In this document: piece by piece, positions 11,640 to 22,721 of the stretch
Position numbering within the stretch: position 1 is the first letter of the stretch
Layout: every line of letters begins with the position of its first letter
Source: Schizosaccharomyces osmophilus
Lineage: Eukaryota; Ascomycota; Schizosaccharomycetes; Schizosaccharomycetales; Schizosaccharomycetaceae
Reading direction: 5' to 3'
DNA length: 64,000 bases
Assembly: GCF_027921745.1 (NCBI RefSeq)
Contig: NC_079238.1
Location: 3,472,001-3,536,000, forward strand
Notes under the pieces: generated by a model
What the model saw: only the letters and a program-made list of their open reading frames with translations
Database searches by the model: none
What the model was told of the DNA's origin: nothing
Position numbers and translations under genes: made by a program

Positions 11640-13418
11640 ATGGATTTGAAACCGTGGAATCATGTAACAGAAGCTCATCAAGCTTCCATCTTAGAAGACA
11701 TAAAGGCTATTGCTGAAGCAGGAGAGAAAAAATCAGTAGCAGACCGCGAATTGGCAGCAATAAGCAAAACGAACAAAGCTAATCATAAAAGATCGACAGA
11801 TTTAAAAAGGGTTAGAAAAGAAGAATCTGAAAAAGAAGAAAGCAGTGATTCAGATTACTCACCGCCAGGTAATGCGAAACGGAAGCAAATCAAGGATAAT
11901 ACTCGTCCGATACACGTTGGAAATGAAAAGCCATCGTTTATGATTAAGGAAGAAACATCAGATAAATATGCAAGCAAACGATTAAGAAGGAAATTAGGAA
12001 GAAGCCAAGAAGAACAAGACGATTTTTTGCCTTGGACCGCTGTTGACGACAACTTCCAACCTATTGGAAGCCAGGAAGTCGGGAAAAAAGTAAGAGAGCC
12101 CGAGGAAGCTCCAATATTAAAAGAAAACATACCTCTTCAGGAAAGTCAAGTGAAGGAGAATACAAAAACAAAGATTCCTGCAGTAAAATCAAAGTTCCAA
12201 GGAAAGTTAACCTTCAAAGCTAAACCACCTTCTGAGGAAAATCAGAAAACGGAGGGCATTCGTTCATCAGATATTCGCGAAAGGAAGCCAGAGGAATTGG
12301 AAACGCGTAGTAATTCAAAGAGAAGTGAGCTGGACCCCTTCACTCAGGAGTACACATACAGATATAATAACGATTTTTGTTCGGCTTGCCACGGATCGGG
12401 TAATTTTCTTTGTTGTGAAACTTGCCCTAATAGCTTTCATTTCAGTTGTATTGATCCTCCTATTGAGGAAACGAATCTACCGGATGGTGCTTGGTATTGT
12501 AACAGTTGTCGCTATAGATCTTTATACGGCGAAGGTTCCGATCACGAAGACACGGAAGACAAAATAAAAAAAGAGCAAAATTCTATGGTGAACGTTTGGA
12601 TGCGTCTATGTACAGAAGTTGACTCAAGCAATCCTTCTCAGTTTCAATTGCCATACTCGATACGATCTTATTTCCGGGGAATTGGTATCGGTGTTTTTGG
12701 TGAATACTTGGAAACAGATATAATAAAGCCATCTAGAACAGGACGCAAAAACATCATGGACGATATGGATGCATTTTTGTTGAGAGATCGGAATGGAGCA
12801 CCTGTACGTTGTTATCATTGTCAAAGTTCTGTGCTACCATCTCAAAGCATGATAGTGTGCGACTATTGTTTGTCTTACTGGCACCCGGATTGCCTTTCTC
12901 CTCCCTTGTCTACTTTACCTTCTAGCGTAAGAAAATGGAAATGTCCAAATCATGCTGAGCATGTAACTCCTCGATATCGATTGCCGAAAAGAGCTAAAGT
13001 AATTGATGTGGGATTACCCCGTGGCTTTAAAAATAGGGGTAACATAATTATTGATGATCGTGAAGACAGAGAATCGATTCAAACTATTCAATGGCAAGGA
13101 AAAATACGGGTTGTGCCTACGAAAACCTTCAAGTTGAATTTTTTGGAACAAATAAAGGACAATATAAATTATATGGAGAAAATGTATAGGAAAAACGAAG
13201 CGGTTTGTCTAAAGATTCTTCCGCAATTAGCTTCGTATGCTTCCCGAGATTGCGAATTTCCGTTAAGAGTACTTTCTGATGTTGCAAACAACAATCTTGG
13301 AAATGATGATTATGTGCTGGCGTTGCGAGATTTACTGCGGATACTTCGATGGGATCCTTCTAAGCCTGTTCCCCGTCCTTCAGAGCTTGTGGATCTTTCT
13401 ATACGCCATTTAATATAG
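11640..13418 (+). CDS. cph2: Clr6 complex PHD-finger protein (Cph2/Rco1-like)
   Basis: A 592-residue nuclear protein with two PHD fingers, expected to be a subunit of the Clr6 histone deacetylase complex II (Rpd3S-like), which suppresses cryptic transcription in gene bodies. PHD1 (about residues 243-290) has the Cys4-His-Cys3 series beginning FCSACHGSG and FLCCETCPNSFHFSC. PHD2 (about 390-440) has CYHCQSS, CDYCLSYWHPDC and CPNHAEH. The N-terminal 230 residues are charged and probably disordered, with a KRKQ basic patch. The C-terminus is a helical region found in Rco1-like proteins. The start is the first ATG. Confidence 0.87.
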   Translation: MDLKPWNHVTEAHQASILEDIKAIAEAGEKKSVADRELAAISKTNKANHKRSTDLKRVRKEESEKEESSDSDYSPPGNAKRKQIKDNTRPIHVGNEKPSFMIKEETSDKYASKRLRRKLGRSQEEQDDFLPWTAVDDNFQPIGSQEVGKKVREPEEAPILKENIPLQESQVKENTKTKIPAVKSKFQGKLTFKAKPPSEENQKTEGIRSSDIRERKPEELETRSNSKRSELDPFTQEYTYRYNNDFCSACHGSGNFLCCETCPNSFHFSCIDPPIEETNLPDGAWYCNSCRYRSLYGEGSDHEDTEDKIKKEQNSMVNVWMRLCTEVDSSNPSQFQLPYSIRSYFRGIGIGVFGEYLETDIIKPSRTGRKNIMDDMDAFLLRDRNGAPVRCYHCQSSVLPSQSMIVCDYCLSYWHPDCLSPPLSTLPSSVRKWKCPNHAEHVTPRYRLPKRAKVIDVGLPRGFKNRGNIIIDDREDRESIQTIQWQGKIRVVPTKTFKLNFLEQIKDNINYMEKMYRKNEAVCLKILPQLASYASRDCEFPLRVLSDVANNNLGNDDYVLALRDLLRILRWDPSKPVPRPSELVDLSIRHLI

Positions 13419-13909
13419 GCTGGCCTTGACGATTATCAGCTTGACTTCCTATTTAACTACTATTTAATGACTTGCAAGAGTGGTTTAAATGGAAATAAGC
13501 ATGGGTATCGTCGAGTGTTGTATTTTGCTTCTTAAAAAGAAGAATGCGGGCATTCTTCCATGGTCAGGATTGGAAAACAGCAGAATGTTACATGATTTAC
13601 AATTCAAGTTTCTTTTATACAAGCTAAGCTATGTATGTAATGTAGTCAATTTAATTGGCGAAAACAGTTTTAATGGTAGTAAGTATACTAAATCATAAAC
13701 TTATATACGCAGTTATTTAAACAGAACATTTTTAATGCATAAAGGCCGAACCAAGTGACTATAATCGTAAATATAGTTGATGATTTCATTATTACCATCA
13801 AGATTAGACATTGTAATGTTGAAGCTTTCTTTTTGAAATTTCCTTCAAAAGGTGCTTTTGTTCTACTATTAGTAAAAATTCCATTTACTAGAACGTTTGA
13901 TACATAATC
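13419..13909. other. Intergene cph2-pol4
   Basis: AT-rich spacer with no supported gene. A 69-codon ORF at 13489-13698 has no family resemblance. Confidence 0.5.
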
Positions 13910-15418
13910 ATGGGCTTTCTTTCAAACGCAACTGCTTATATTCTACCAGGACGATTACCTAAACAACAATTGCTGGATTACCATGCTAAAATCCTTCATC
14001 TTGGTGGTAAAACATTGTTAGAACCTACAAAAGCAGAGTACATATTTGTGAATTACGTACAGTTGGGACGAGTACGGCGCGAACTGAGAACTTTAGGAAC
14101 GTCCCTTGAAAGTTGTAAAGTTTGCAAATATGTGGTTAATATATCTTGGCTGAACGAGCCAAAACATCCACTTTCAGAGAACCACAGCAGTGTTTTATGG
14201 TATAATGCCAGAAAGTTTCAAGAAGAGAAGCGTCGGTTATCTGAGGAAAGTGAAACCAATGATAATTCTAAGGAAAACGAGCATCCCATTAATGAGTTGA
14301 GGGAGGGCTCCAAAGCGGAAATAGAAGCCTCAGAGGAATGTGAAAATCAGGTATACCCTACGAACAGCACGTTTCCGTATGTGTTAGAAATGCCACGTTA
14401 TGCTTGTCAGCGCAAATCGCCATTGACTTGTCTGAACCAAGATTTTGTAAGCGCTCTAGAAGTACTGAAATTATGTAGAGAAGTTAATGGTGAACCTATG
14501 CGAGCTCGCGCATACGGTATGGCTATTTCTTCTATCAAGTCGCTTCCGGTCAAAATTGACGACGGCGAGTTTCTTACTAAACTACCTGGCTGTGGTCCTA
14601 AAATCACCCATTTATGGAGAGAATTTTCAACGACGGGTAAATTGAAAGAAGCAGAGCGATATAAAAGTGACCCAGCTGCAAAGGTCATCCGACTCTTTTA
14701 CAACATCTTTGGGGTCGGAGCGGCTAAAGCTCTTGAATGGTACCAAAAAGGATGGCGCACAGTTGAAGAAGTACAAAAGCACAAAGAAAAGTTTACAAAA
14801 CAAATTCAAGTTGGGTTAGGATATTACGAAGACTTTACGAAAACCACAACCATAGAAGAAGCTACAAGTATTTATAAGATAGTTCTTGCTTCATTACCCG
14901 ATGCCATCAAAGTACATTCTTGTTTGGTAGGAGGTTTTCGACGAGGAAAGCCAGTGGGTGCAGACATCGATATGGTCCTTAGTCCTTCACCGACTCATAC
15001 AACTAACCATTTATTAAATGCCCTATTAGAGACTCTAAAGCAAGAATTCTCTTTCAATATGATCTCCATTCAAGAACACTCCTGCGGTGGAAAAAAGGGG
15101 TATGTTGTTCTAGCAGTTATATTGTCACCAGAGTCAAATATTCACAGGCGAATCGATATTATCGTCGTTCCTCCCGCATACCTGGGCTCCGCCGTTTTGG
15201 GATGGAGTGGCGGTATCTTCTTCCTAAGAGATTTAAAAGTTTACGCAAATGAACGCCAGCTTAGTGTCGACTCATTCGACATTATTGATCTCAAAACAGG
15301 CAAAGACATTTGCCCTACGACATTTGACGAATGGAAGGATCCAGTTTCAGCAGAAAGGGACGTATTTCATTTGCTTCAGCTTGATTACATCGAGCCAAGA
15401 TATCGAAATACTGGCTAA
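13910..15418 (+). CDS. pol4: Family X DNA polymerase Pol4
   Basis: A 502-residue DNA polymerase of family X (Pol mu/lambda-like), used for gap filling in end joining and base-excision repair. An N-terminal BRCT-like region (about residues 1-95) is followed by a charged linker, then the 8-kDa and fingers regions with a helix-hairpin-helix (FLTKLPGCGPKI). The nucleotidyltransferase motif GGFRRGKPVGADID carries the paired catalytic aspartates (about 352 and 354); the third lies in RRIDIIV (about 416). YLGSAVLGWSGG and FFLRDLK match the dNTP-binding thumb region. Length fits S. pombe Pol4 (about 506). Confidence 0.95.
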   Translation: MGFLSNATAYILPGRLPKQQLLDYHAKILHLGGKTLLEPTKAEYIFVNYVQLGRVRRELRTLGTSLESCKVCKYVVNISWLNEPKHPLSENHSSVLWYNARKFQEEKRRLSEESETNDNSKENEHPINELREGSKAEIEASEECENQVYPTNSTFPYVLEMPRYACQRKSPLTCLNQDFVSALEVLKLCREVNGEPMRARAYGMAISSIKSLPVKIDDGEFLTKLPGCGPKITHLWREFSTTGKLKEAERYKSDPAAKVIRLFYNIFGVGAAKALEWYQKGWRTVEEVQKHKEKFTKQIQVGLGYYEDFTKTTTIEEATSIYKIVLASLPDAIKVHSCLVGGFRRGKPVGADIDMVLSPSPTHTTNHLLNALLETLKQEFSFNMISIQEHSCGGKKGYVVLAVILSPESNIHRRIDIIVVPPAYLGSAVLGWSGGIFFLRDLKVYANERQLSVDSFDIIDLKTGKDICPTTFDEWKDPVSAERDVFHLLQLDYIEPRYRNTG

Positions 15419-15948
15419 ACTTCCCAACACAAACATATGAAAGAATTGCATAATTCTTTTACCATTTTAATAGTCAGTTTTGGACCTTTTAAGTGAATTT
15501 TAACGGAATTTTCATTTCTTCCACATTTGATCGCACTTTTGTTTACTAACGCTGCTCGAATAAGGCAGAAGTAACATCGTTACCTGAAAAATTCTCTCGT
15601 GTGACTGAGAAAAGGCCAGATATATATATACATTGTGGTAACTAAACTTCAGCCATATTCCTAAGCACCAGAAAAACACATACCTTTGGAAAAATAGAAC
15701 CAAAGGATTTTTCATGTTTGAGATATCGAAAAAAAACAGAACAGTGCTTTTTAGTAAAGTTTACGAAGTGGCCACCTAAAGGAGCTTAAAATACCTTGGT
15801 TTCAATTATTAAGTATAAGTGACTTGTTATGCGATTTCAAATCTAAAAATAAGTCACGAGCACCGACCGCTGTCAAAAAAATAAGTTGAGCTAACTATAT
15901 ATTACCGGAAAACAAGAACAATTATCTGAATTAGACTGAAACGATACC
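15419..15948. other. Intergene pol4-tif5
   Basis: Contains TATATATATA at about 15620 and ACTATATATTACC about 55 nt before the tif5 start, the latter a plausible TATA element. No gene seen. Confidence 0.5.
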
Positions 15949-17100
15949 ATGGCGACTATCAATATTAGACGTGATGTTAAGGATAGCTTTTATCGTTACC
16001 AAATGCCCAAGCTGCAATCTAAAATTGAAGGCAAAGGTAACGGTATTAAAACGGTCATTCCTAATATGACTGATATAGCCAAAGCTTTGGGGAGACCTCC
16101 TTTGTATCTAACCAAGTTTTTTGGTTTTGAACTTGGAGCCCAGACTACCATTGTCGCTGATATGGATCGTTACATCGTTAACGGAGCACACGATGCTACT
16201 AAGCTTCAAGATTTGTTAGATGTTTTTATTCGTCGTTTCGTTTTATGTGCTTCTTGCCTAAATCCAGAAACGGAATTGAGCATTAATAAGAAGGATCAAA
16301 CCATCACTTATGACTGCAAAGCTTGTGGTTATCGTGGAGAGATCGACGGCAGACACAAGCTTACGGGTGTTATCGTAAAAAATCCACCTGCTAAAAAGTC
16401 TCATAAACACAAAAAGGCTTCCCATCATGGCGAGGAAGACGATGTTGCCGAAGATGAGCTTACTCGTCGTATTCGTAAGGAAGCTGCTGAATTGCCCACT
16501 GCCGAAACAATCAACGAGGAAGACTGGACTGTCGATATAAGTGAGGAAGCTGTGCGTGCTCGTGTTCAAGAATTGGAAGGTAATATTGAAAATGTGCTCA
16601 CTTTGAATGATTCACGTGGAGAGGATGATGAAGCCGATGCTCGTTATGATGAATTTGGTCAATGGTTGGAGTTACGACTTCCCATGTCCGACGTAGACAT
16701 TTACAAAAAAATGAAGGAAGAAAACATTCATCATAAGAGCAAGGCAATTGCTGTTTTGGTTCAACGTATTATTCGCCCTCCCTTCTTAGGCCAGTTTGAA
16801 AAACATGCTGCTCTTTTCAAAAAGCTTTGCAATACTGATAAACATGAGCGGGCAATGTTAGGAGGTTACGAACGTCTCATTGAGTCGACTAAGCTTCAAC
16901 ATTTGGACTCTGTTTCCAAGGTTTTGTTGGAAATTTATGAAAATGACTTGGTTTCTGAAGGAACGTTAAAAAAATGGGGCGCCAAACCTAGCAAGAAGTA
17001 CGTCAGCCGTGAAACAAGTAAGAAGATACAGGATTCCGCTCGTCCTTTTTTGAATTGGCTTGCTGAAGCCAGCGATGAATCTGAGAGTGAAGACGAGTAA
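15949..17100 (+). CDS. tif5: Translation initiation factor eIF5
   Basis: A 383-residue GTPase-activating protein for eIF2 in the scanning pre-initiation complex. The N-terminal eIF2beta/eIF5-like fold has the conserved DSFYRYQMPKL start, whose Arg (FYRY) corresponds to the GAP-activating arginine region. A C4 zinc finger follows (CASC and CKAC, about residues 98-131). The C-terminal half is a W2/HEAT domain with the aromatic/acidic ending (WLAEASDESESEDE) that contacts eIF2beta and eIF3c. The smooth, codon-biased sequence fits high expression. Confidence 0.96.
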   Translation: MATINIRRDVKDSFYRYQMPKLQSKIEGKGNGIKTVIPNMTDIAKALGRPPLYLTKFFGFELGAQTTIVADMDRYIVNGAHDATKLQDLLDVFIRRFVLCASCLNPETELSINKKDQTITYDCKACGYRGEIDGRHKLTGVIVKNPPAKKSHKHKKASHHGEEDDVAEDELTRRIRKEAAELPTAETINEEDWTVDISEEAVRARVQELEGNIENVLTLNDSRGEDDEADARYDEFGQWLELRLPMSDVDIYKKMKEENIHHKSKAIAVLVQRIIRPPFLGQFEKHAALFKKLCNTDKHERAMLGGYERLIESTKLQHLDSVSKVLLEIYENDLVSEGTLKKWGAKPSKKYVSRETSKKIQDSARPFLNWLAEASDESESEDE

Positions 17101-17257
17101 ACTATGACCAAGGTAGTTGGTCTTTCAGATTTTTAAAAAGCTAAGGTTCTGCAGCCTTACCTTGGCTACTTTAAAATAAGATAGGATTATTGCTTGATTT
17201 ACTCTTAGCCATAATATCTGTTTTTTTTTTCATTGTCATTGCACATTATGTAGTAGG

Positions 17258-18751
17258 TTATTGATTGTTGAACAACTTTGGTATAGCAAACTCTAGCACA
17301 AGGCCAATGTTTAGAGTTTTTTGAAGCATTTTTTGTATTTTTAAAGCAGTGTCCTCGTTTATAGGAGTATTTCCACATGCAATGGAGTTTAATTGAACAA
17401 TACCATTGGGAAGGACTGAAACATTGGCGATGACTGGATCCACGTTCGAAAGTTTATTCAACTCTTGATATTGAATATGAATCACAGGATACTGCTTCAT
17501 AATCAGGTTTAAACGTAGAGAGGCTGTAGCGGTAATTCTTGTAGAGGAGAGTTTTACATTTTCGAAAATAGTCTGCAATGTCAGGTATTGGCGAACATAT
17601 TGGAAAATACCAAGAATTTGCCGAGGATGACTGTAGGGAATCCTGTGGACAGAGCGAGAAGGAATGTCAATTCCTCCCAGGTAAATAATATGGCTTTTGT
17701 TCATAGACGGATAGCCCGCAGTCGTTTGATTCGGGAGATTGAGCTGCGTGTTAGAAACTGTTTGATTATCGAATGAAAATGCTTACCAATGTTTTGTAGG
17801 GAAGAAAGTTTTCAGATAAATCTAAGTCGGTGATTTGAAGAAAATCGAGTAATGATTGTACACCAAATTCTGGAAACACTATGTGATAGTCCTCAAAAAG
17901 AAGCTCCATAGTAGCTGGTATTTGTGTCATAGTTGTTTCCGGTAACCAGCTGACTTCACCTGAAGTCTTTAAGGGCGTCTCAGCAACTAAATTAGACCCA
18001 TAAAGGGCGCATGGTAAGGAATTTGAAGGCAATTCATTCATAGATATTTTCGCAGTATATAAAAAATCTTGATGTTTCCAAAAAGCCAATTGAAGTCCTA
18101 AGTTCCCGTCATTGTCGTTCAAAGGTTTTCCCTCTGCGCTCATTATAATTTCCGTCTCATCATTAAATGCCTGAGTGTTTAATCTAGAAGTATAAATTAA
18201 ACTAAATGTAGATTTCAAAGTTTCCAAATATTGAAAACAACTCTGTTGAACAGATGGTGAACAGCGATCAAGCATTGCTAACAAAGCAACATTTCGTTCC
18301 AACAAGGTCGTATTGTTTTCGTGAATGGCGCTCAGTAAAATCTCTTCTGCACCCGTATTCTTGTACTGTTCACCTGTAGCATCAGCAAAAGCCAAAGCAA
18401 TCCTTATATCTCTATACGTTCCATGGGTTGGGATAATTACCTATTTGTACTCGTTAGCAAATACAAATAATAATGGATCCAAATTGTCCTTTAACTGGGG
18501 AAGAGTAAGCAACATACATCGATGAGAATAATTTTCCCTGCAAGGCTAAGTAACACTTCATTGGGATTTGATGTGTCCGAAAAGACGTCTAACCGATACT
18601 TCTTTGCCAGGTACTCGAATCCGGTTACACTAATATCATTCCAAGGTATAGACAATAGGAAAGACATGCAATAATGAGTCAAGTTTAATTCTCCAGGATT
18701 AAGAGGACTTTGCTTAAAAGGAATGCTTGAAAGAATATTTGGTGGCTCCAT
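17258..18751 (-). CDS. pmc2: Mediator complex subunit Med1 (Pmc2), three exons
   Basis: A Mediator middle-module subunit that relays regulator signals to RNA polymerase II. Hand-built model: exon 1 at 18518-18751, exon 2 at 17787-18440 and exon 3 at 17258-17743, all junctions phase 0, giving 457 residues. Intron 1 (77 nt) is GTATGT...TTTGCTAACG...ATAG; intron 2 (43 nt) is GTAAGC...TTCTAACAC...CAG. Exon joins read IILID|VIIPTHG and PYKTL|LNLPNQ. No catalytic motif is expected. Identity rests partly on recalled synteny (between tif5 and pom1 in S. pombe) because Med1 proteins diverge quickly. Confidence 0.82.
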
Positions 18752-19291
18752 GGTTAATATACACTCTGTAGAGAATTAAAAGTAAATGGAATATCCCAAA
18801 AAAAATCGGTTTAGACAATCAAATAGAAGATGGGATCGAAGAAACAAAACTCAGGTATCTGAATCAAAAAATAATCCGTGCTAAAGTAGACGAATGATAT
18901 TTAATTATATATTTCTATTTTACAAAGCTGAACGATTGGAAAGAAGCCAATAAATTGACTGCGTGTCGTAAACAGGTGATCGATTTCGTAAACTGTTATA
19001 AATAATAAAATTTTGACTTTCAATAGTAAAAGGATGCTAATATATGCACTTGGAAGGTACAAATACTTGTCTAAAGCTCAAAGGACTGACTACAGCTGCG
19101 CGTACGGGTAGTTGAGTTCGCAACACATTCCATATTAATTTTTACCACACACTAGTGGAATAAGGATTAACCAAAATACTGCATAATTGAGGAACTGAAG
19201 CGAATTTAGAGACAGAAACAATTAATTTGTTTCAATCTTACCCTTAAATAATTCCTTATTTTTGGGGTTTGGTATTCTGAGAAGCAGCATC
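18752..19291. other. Divergent promoter region pmc2/pom1
   Basis: Shared upstream region of two divergent genes; AT-rich, no coding signal and no clear regulatory box recognised. Confidence 0.5.
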
Positions 19292-22200
19292 ATGATGAAC
19301 AACTTCCAGTCCACCAAAACCGTACCCCATAATAATGAAAATTCAGAAACAAATTCAGAAACATATCAGTCTTTTCGAAAAGTTCCTAAAATGTTTGGTA
19401 TTAATAGTCAAATGCTGAATGCTTCAGATTACAAGAACTCAGCTTCACTTTCTGGCAGCATGGAACCCTCAAAACGATCAAGCTATAGCAGTTCTATGAC
19501 AGATACAGCTTCCTCTACTCATACTTCAAATGCGAATGGCAATTCAGCTTCTGACTGGGGCCAATCTGGAAATTATTCCGATCCATCTGGGCCTAAACCG
19601 TCTGGTATGTTCGCGGAATCCCAGAATCATCTTTTAAATGCATCTTCTTCCTTGCAAACGAATGGTTTTCCGCGCACAAGTTCTGAATATGAATCTTTTT
19701 CCAAGAATAGCCCTGGATCTTCCTTGCATCGTCTATCAAATCTAAGCATAAATAACAACAACCTTCCTCATGACTCGCCTTCAAATAATACTGGGTCCAC
19801 TGTTGGCTCTTCCTCCCATCGCAGGGCAACTTCTATCACAAACGCTAAGGGATTGCCTCCTTCTGTTTCTTTTTATAACAAGTCTACGAAGCCATTGGAT
19901 TGGGGTTCAGTAAATAACGGAACCAGTTCTACACAGGATACACCGAATTATATAGGAATGGCATCTCCGAATGGCAATAATCCTTCCTCAATGCATTCTC
20001 CAGTATTACCGAGAAAGACATCGGGCATTTGGCGTAACACGGGTTACCCTTCTCGTAACTATCCTTCTTATAGCAAATCTGGAATCCCTCCAGTTCCTAA
20101 TTTACCTTCGTCGTACGAAACTCTAGGAAGATATCAAACACCGTCTGCTGGTAATAATTCCTTACCTAACAAAAATAACCCTCCAAATATCGATACAGTG
20201 TTTCATGAGCATCCCCCATCTTCTTCCACTTTGAACACGGCTTTTTCTGTCAATTCTCAAGCTCCTGCTCACAATACGAATCAAAACGGTGATCATGCAC
20301 ATCCTCCTACCAGGTTGAATACACTCTCTAATCTCAATTCCACTAATGTTCCAACTTCCATAGCCTCTGGCAACGCTGCTCCAAAAAGTCCGTTTTCGGG
20401 AGAGAAATCGTCTCAAAATCTAGAAGCTCTCACACCCAATTCAAGGCAAGTACATACTAGCTCTCATCGAAAAAGCCAAAGCTCCGGTCGTCCTTCTCCC
20501 AAAGGGAAGAGTATAAGCAGTCAACCAAATTCAGAAAGCAAGCAGATAAAGTCATCTGGGAAAGAAGGAAGATCCTCTCGAGGTGGGTTTTTCAGCAGAC
20601 TTAGTTTTTCACGAAGCTCGTCTCGAGCAAAAAAAGCAAAATCGAAAAATGAAGAAGCTCCCGAGGTTCCTTCTATACCCCAAGAATATCTTAAAGATGG
20701 GAAAAAGACGCCTACTAGGACGAAAAGTCGAATGCAGCAACTCATCAGTTGGTTCAAATCTCCTAAAGACAAGCCAAATACCTCTTACACTCCTAATTCT
20801 TACTCTCCTCCTCCACCCCCGGTCCCTCGACTTCCTTCTACTCAGTCCCAACTGTATAACGCTAGAAATCGTTCCGAAGATTATGTCCCCCCAGTACCAC
20901 AAATACCTTCGAATTTCACTTCTGGTTCGAAAGAACAAGGCAATCAGCAACGAAGTGTTTCCTATAATCCCAAACGAAGCTCGCTTAATAATGATTTACC
21001 GACAAATGAGCCTACTCCGGCTACTGCTCCTTTAATGGAACCTTTAGACAGTAAGTTTGCTGACCTTGCTATGAAAGCGATAAACAGCAAGCGTATAAAT
21101 CGGTTACTTGATGAAGCCAAAATAATGCAATCCCTGCTTGATCGTGCTTGTAAAATTACACCGGTAAAGAGCTCCGATGTCTTGCTTATCAATACTGCAC
21201 CTCTTACTCGGTATGAAGAGGAAGAAATAAAAGCTTATGAAAATATCTACTTCACTGGTCTAAGGAACGTGGATAAATCCAGATTAGTTGACGAAACGTC
21301 CACAAATTATGGCTTTGATGATGAACGAGGTGATTATAGAGTTATTTTGGGGGATCATATTGCCTATCGTTATGAAGTAGTTGACTACCTTGGCAAAGGA
21401 AGTTTTGGCCAAGTACTGCGATGTATTGATTATCAAACAGGAAAACTGGTTGCTTTAAAAATTATTCGAAATAAGAAACGATTTCATATACAGGCGCTGG
21501 TTGAAACAAAAATTTTACAAAAGATTCGTGAATGGGATCCTATGGATGAAGCTTGTATGCTTCAGTATAGTGATCACTTTTACTTTCGCGATCATCTGTG
21601 TGTTGCTACCGAATTACTGGGAGTGAACTTGTATGAGTTAATTAAAAGTAACGGATTTAAAGGACTACCAATTGTTGTTATTAAGAGTATAACAAAACAG
21701 CTGTTATTATGCTTAACTTTGTTGAAGCAGAAAAATGTTATTCATTGTGACTTAAAGCCGGAAAATATTTTGCTATGCCATCCTTTTAAGTCCCATATCA
21801 AAGTTATCGACTTTGGGAGTAGTTGTTTTGAAGGAGAATCTGTATATACCTATATTCAATCTCGATTTTATCGTTCACCGGAGGTCATATTAGGGATGGG
21901 CTATGGAACTCCTATAGACATGTGGAGTCTTGGGTGTATTCTTGCTGAGATGTATACGGGTTTTCCGATTTTCCCTGGCGAGAATGAACAAGAGCAACTA
22001 GCCTGTATTATGGAGATTTTCGGTCCACCAGACCGTTCCATGCTTGAAAATTGTTCAAGAAGAAAAGTGTTCTTTGATTCTTTTGGAAAGCCTAGACCCT
22101 TTGTTTCTTCAAAAGGAGTGAGCAGAAGACCGTTTGCAAAATCTTTGCATCAAGTATTAGAATGCAAAGACATATCTTTCTTGAGTTTTATAGCTGACTG

Positions 22201-22519
22201 CCTCAGATGGGACCCGGAGGAACGGATGACTCCATTTGAGGCAATCCAGCATGATTTTATTACTGGAAATCAAGATCGCAGACCGAATACAGCTCCTGCT
22301 CGTCAAAAGATAGTGAAGAGTCCTCCTACATATCTAGAGTCACCTCCATCAAGGCCGCTGCCCAATCTACCCAATAATGAAAAGACTAGTGATCACGTCG
22401 ATTCACATGCCTTTGGGGTAAATGGTCAAGTCGGGAGTACATTACGGGTACCGGTTAAAGACCCAGATGCATTTTCAAAGGTGAAGAGTCCCGTGGTCTC
22501 CGATAATATGTATTTCTAA
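19292..22519 (+). CDS. pom1: DYRK-family cell-polarity kinase Pom1
   Basis: A 1075-residue DYRK kinase. In S. pombe, Pom1 forms gradients from the cell tips that delay mitotic entry and place the division site. The N-terminal about 600 residues are Ser/Pro/Asn-rich and disordered, with basic stretches and PXXP clusters (for example YSPPPPPVPRLP), fitting tip delivery by Tea4 and membrane binding. The kinase domain runs from about 693 to 985: glycine loop GKGSFGQV, catalytic HCDLKPEN, magnesium motif DFG, and the DYRK activation-loop tyrosine in YTYIQSRFYRSPE. The start is the first ATG pair after ten upstream open codons. Length fits S. pombe (about 1087). Confidence 0.95.
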   Translation: MMNNFQSTKTVPHNNENSETNSETYQSFRKVPKMFGINSQMLNASDYKNSASLSGSMEPSKRSSYSSSMTDTASSTHTSNANGNSASDWGQSGNYSDPSGPKPSGMFAESQNHLLNASSSLQTNGFPRTSSEYESFSKNSPGSSLHRLSNLSINNNNLPHDSPSNNTGSTVGSSSHRRATSITNAKGLPPSVSFYNKSTKPLDWGSVNNGTSSTQDTPNYIGMASPNGNNPSSMHSPVLPRKTSGIWRNTGYPSRNYPSYSKSGIPPVPNLPSSYETLGRYQTPSAGNNSLPNKNNPPNIDTVFHEHPPSSSTLNTAFSVNSQAPAHNTNQNGDHAHPPTRLNTLSNLNSTNVPTSIASGNAAPKSPFSGEKSSQNLEALTPNSRQVHTSSHRKSQSSGRPSPKGKSISSQPNSESKQIKSSGKEGRSSRGGFFSRLSFSRSSSRAKKAKSKNEEAPEVPSIPQEYLKDGKKTPTRTKSRMQQLISWFKSPKDKPNTSYTPNSYSPPPPPVPRLPSTQSQLYNARNRSEDYVPPVPQIPSNFTSGSKEQGNQQRSVSYNPKRSSLNNDLPTNEPTPATAPLMEPLDSKFADLAMKAINSKRINRLLDEAKIMQSLLDRACKITPVKSSDVLLINTAPLTRYEEEEIKAYENIYFTGLRNVDKSRLVDETSTNYGFDDERGDYRVILGDHIAYRYEVVDYLGKGSFGQVLRCIDYQTGKLVALKIIRNKKRFHIQALVETKILQKIREWDPMDEACMLQYSDHFYFRDHLCVATELLGVNLYELIKSNGFKGLPIVVIKSITKQLLLCLTLLKQKNVIHCDLKPENILLCHPFKSHIKVIDFGSSCFEGESVYTYIQSRFYRSPEVILGMGYGTPIDMWSLGCILAEMYTGFPIFPGENEQEQLACIMEIFGPPDRSMLENCSRRKVFFDSFGKPRPFVSSKGVSRRPFAKSLHQVLECKDISFLSFIADCLRWDPEERMTPFEAIQHDFITGNQDRRPNTAPARQKIVKSPPTYLESPPSRPLPNLPNNEKTSDHVDSHAFGVNGQVGSTLRVPVKDPDAFSKVKSPVVSDNMYF

Positions 22520-22686
22520 ATAAGACGTTGGATAACGTAAGAAATCGGGCTCAATCTTGTTATTTAATTATTTTTCATCAGTTTTCATTTGTTTCATGGT
22601 TCACAACTAATCAGTTTCACACATTTTTTCCTTGTCCTTCTTTTCTTTTAGCTTCTGATTACATTTGGCTGTACATATATATATAC

Positions 22687-22721
<35 letters not shown>
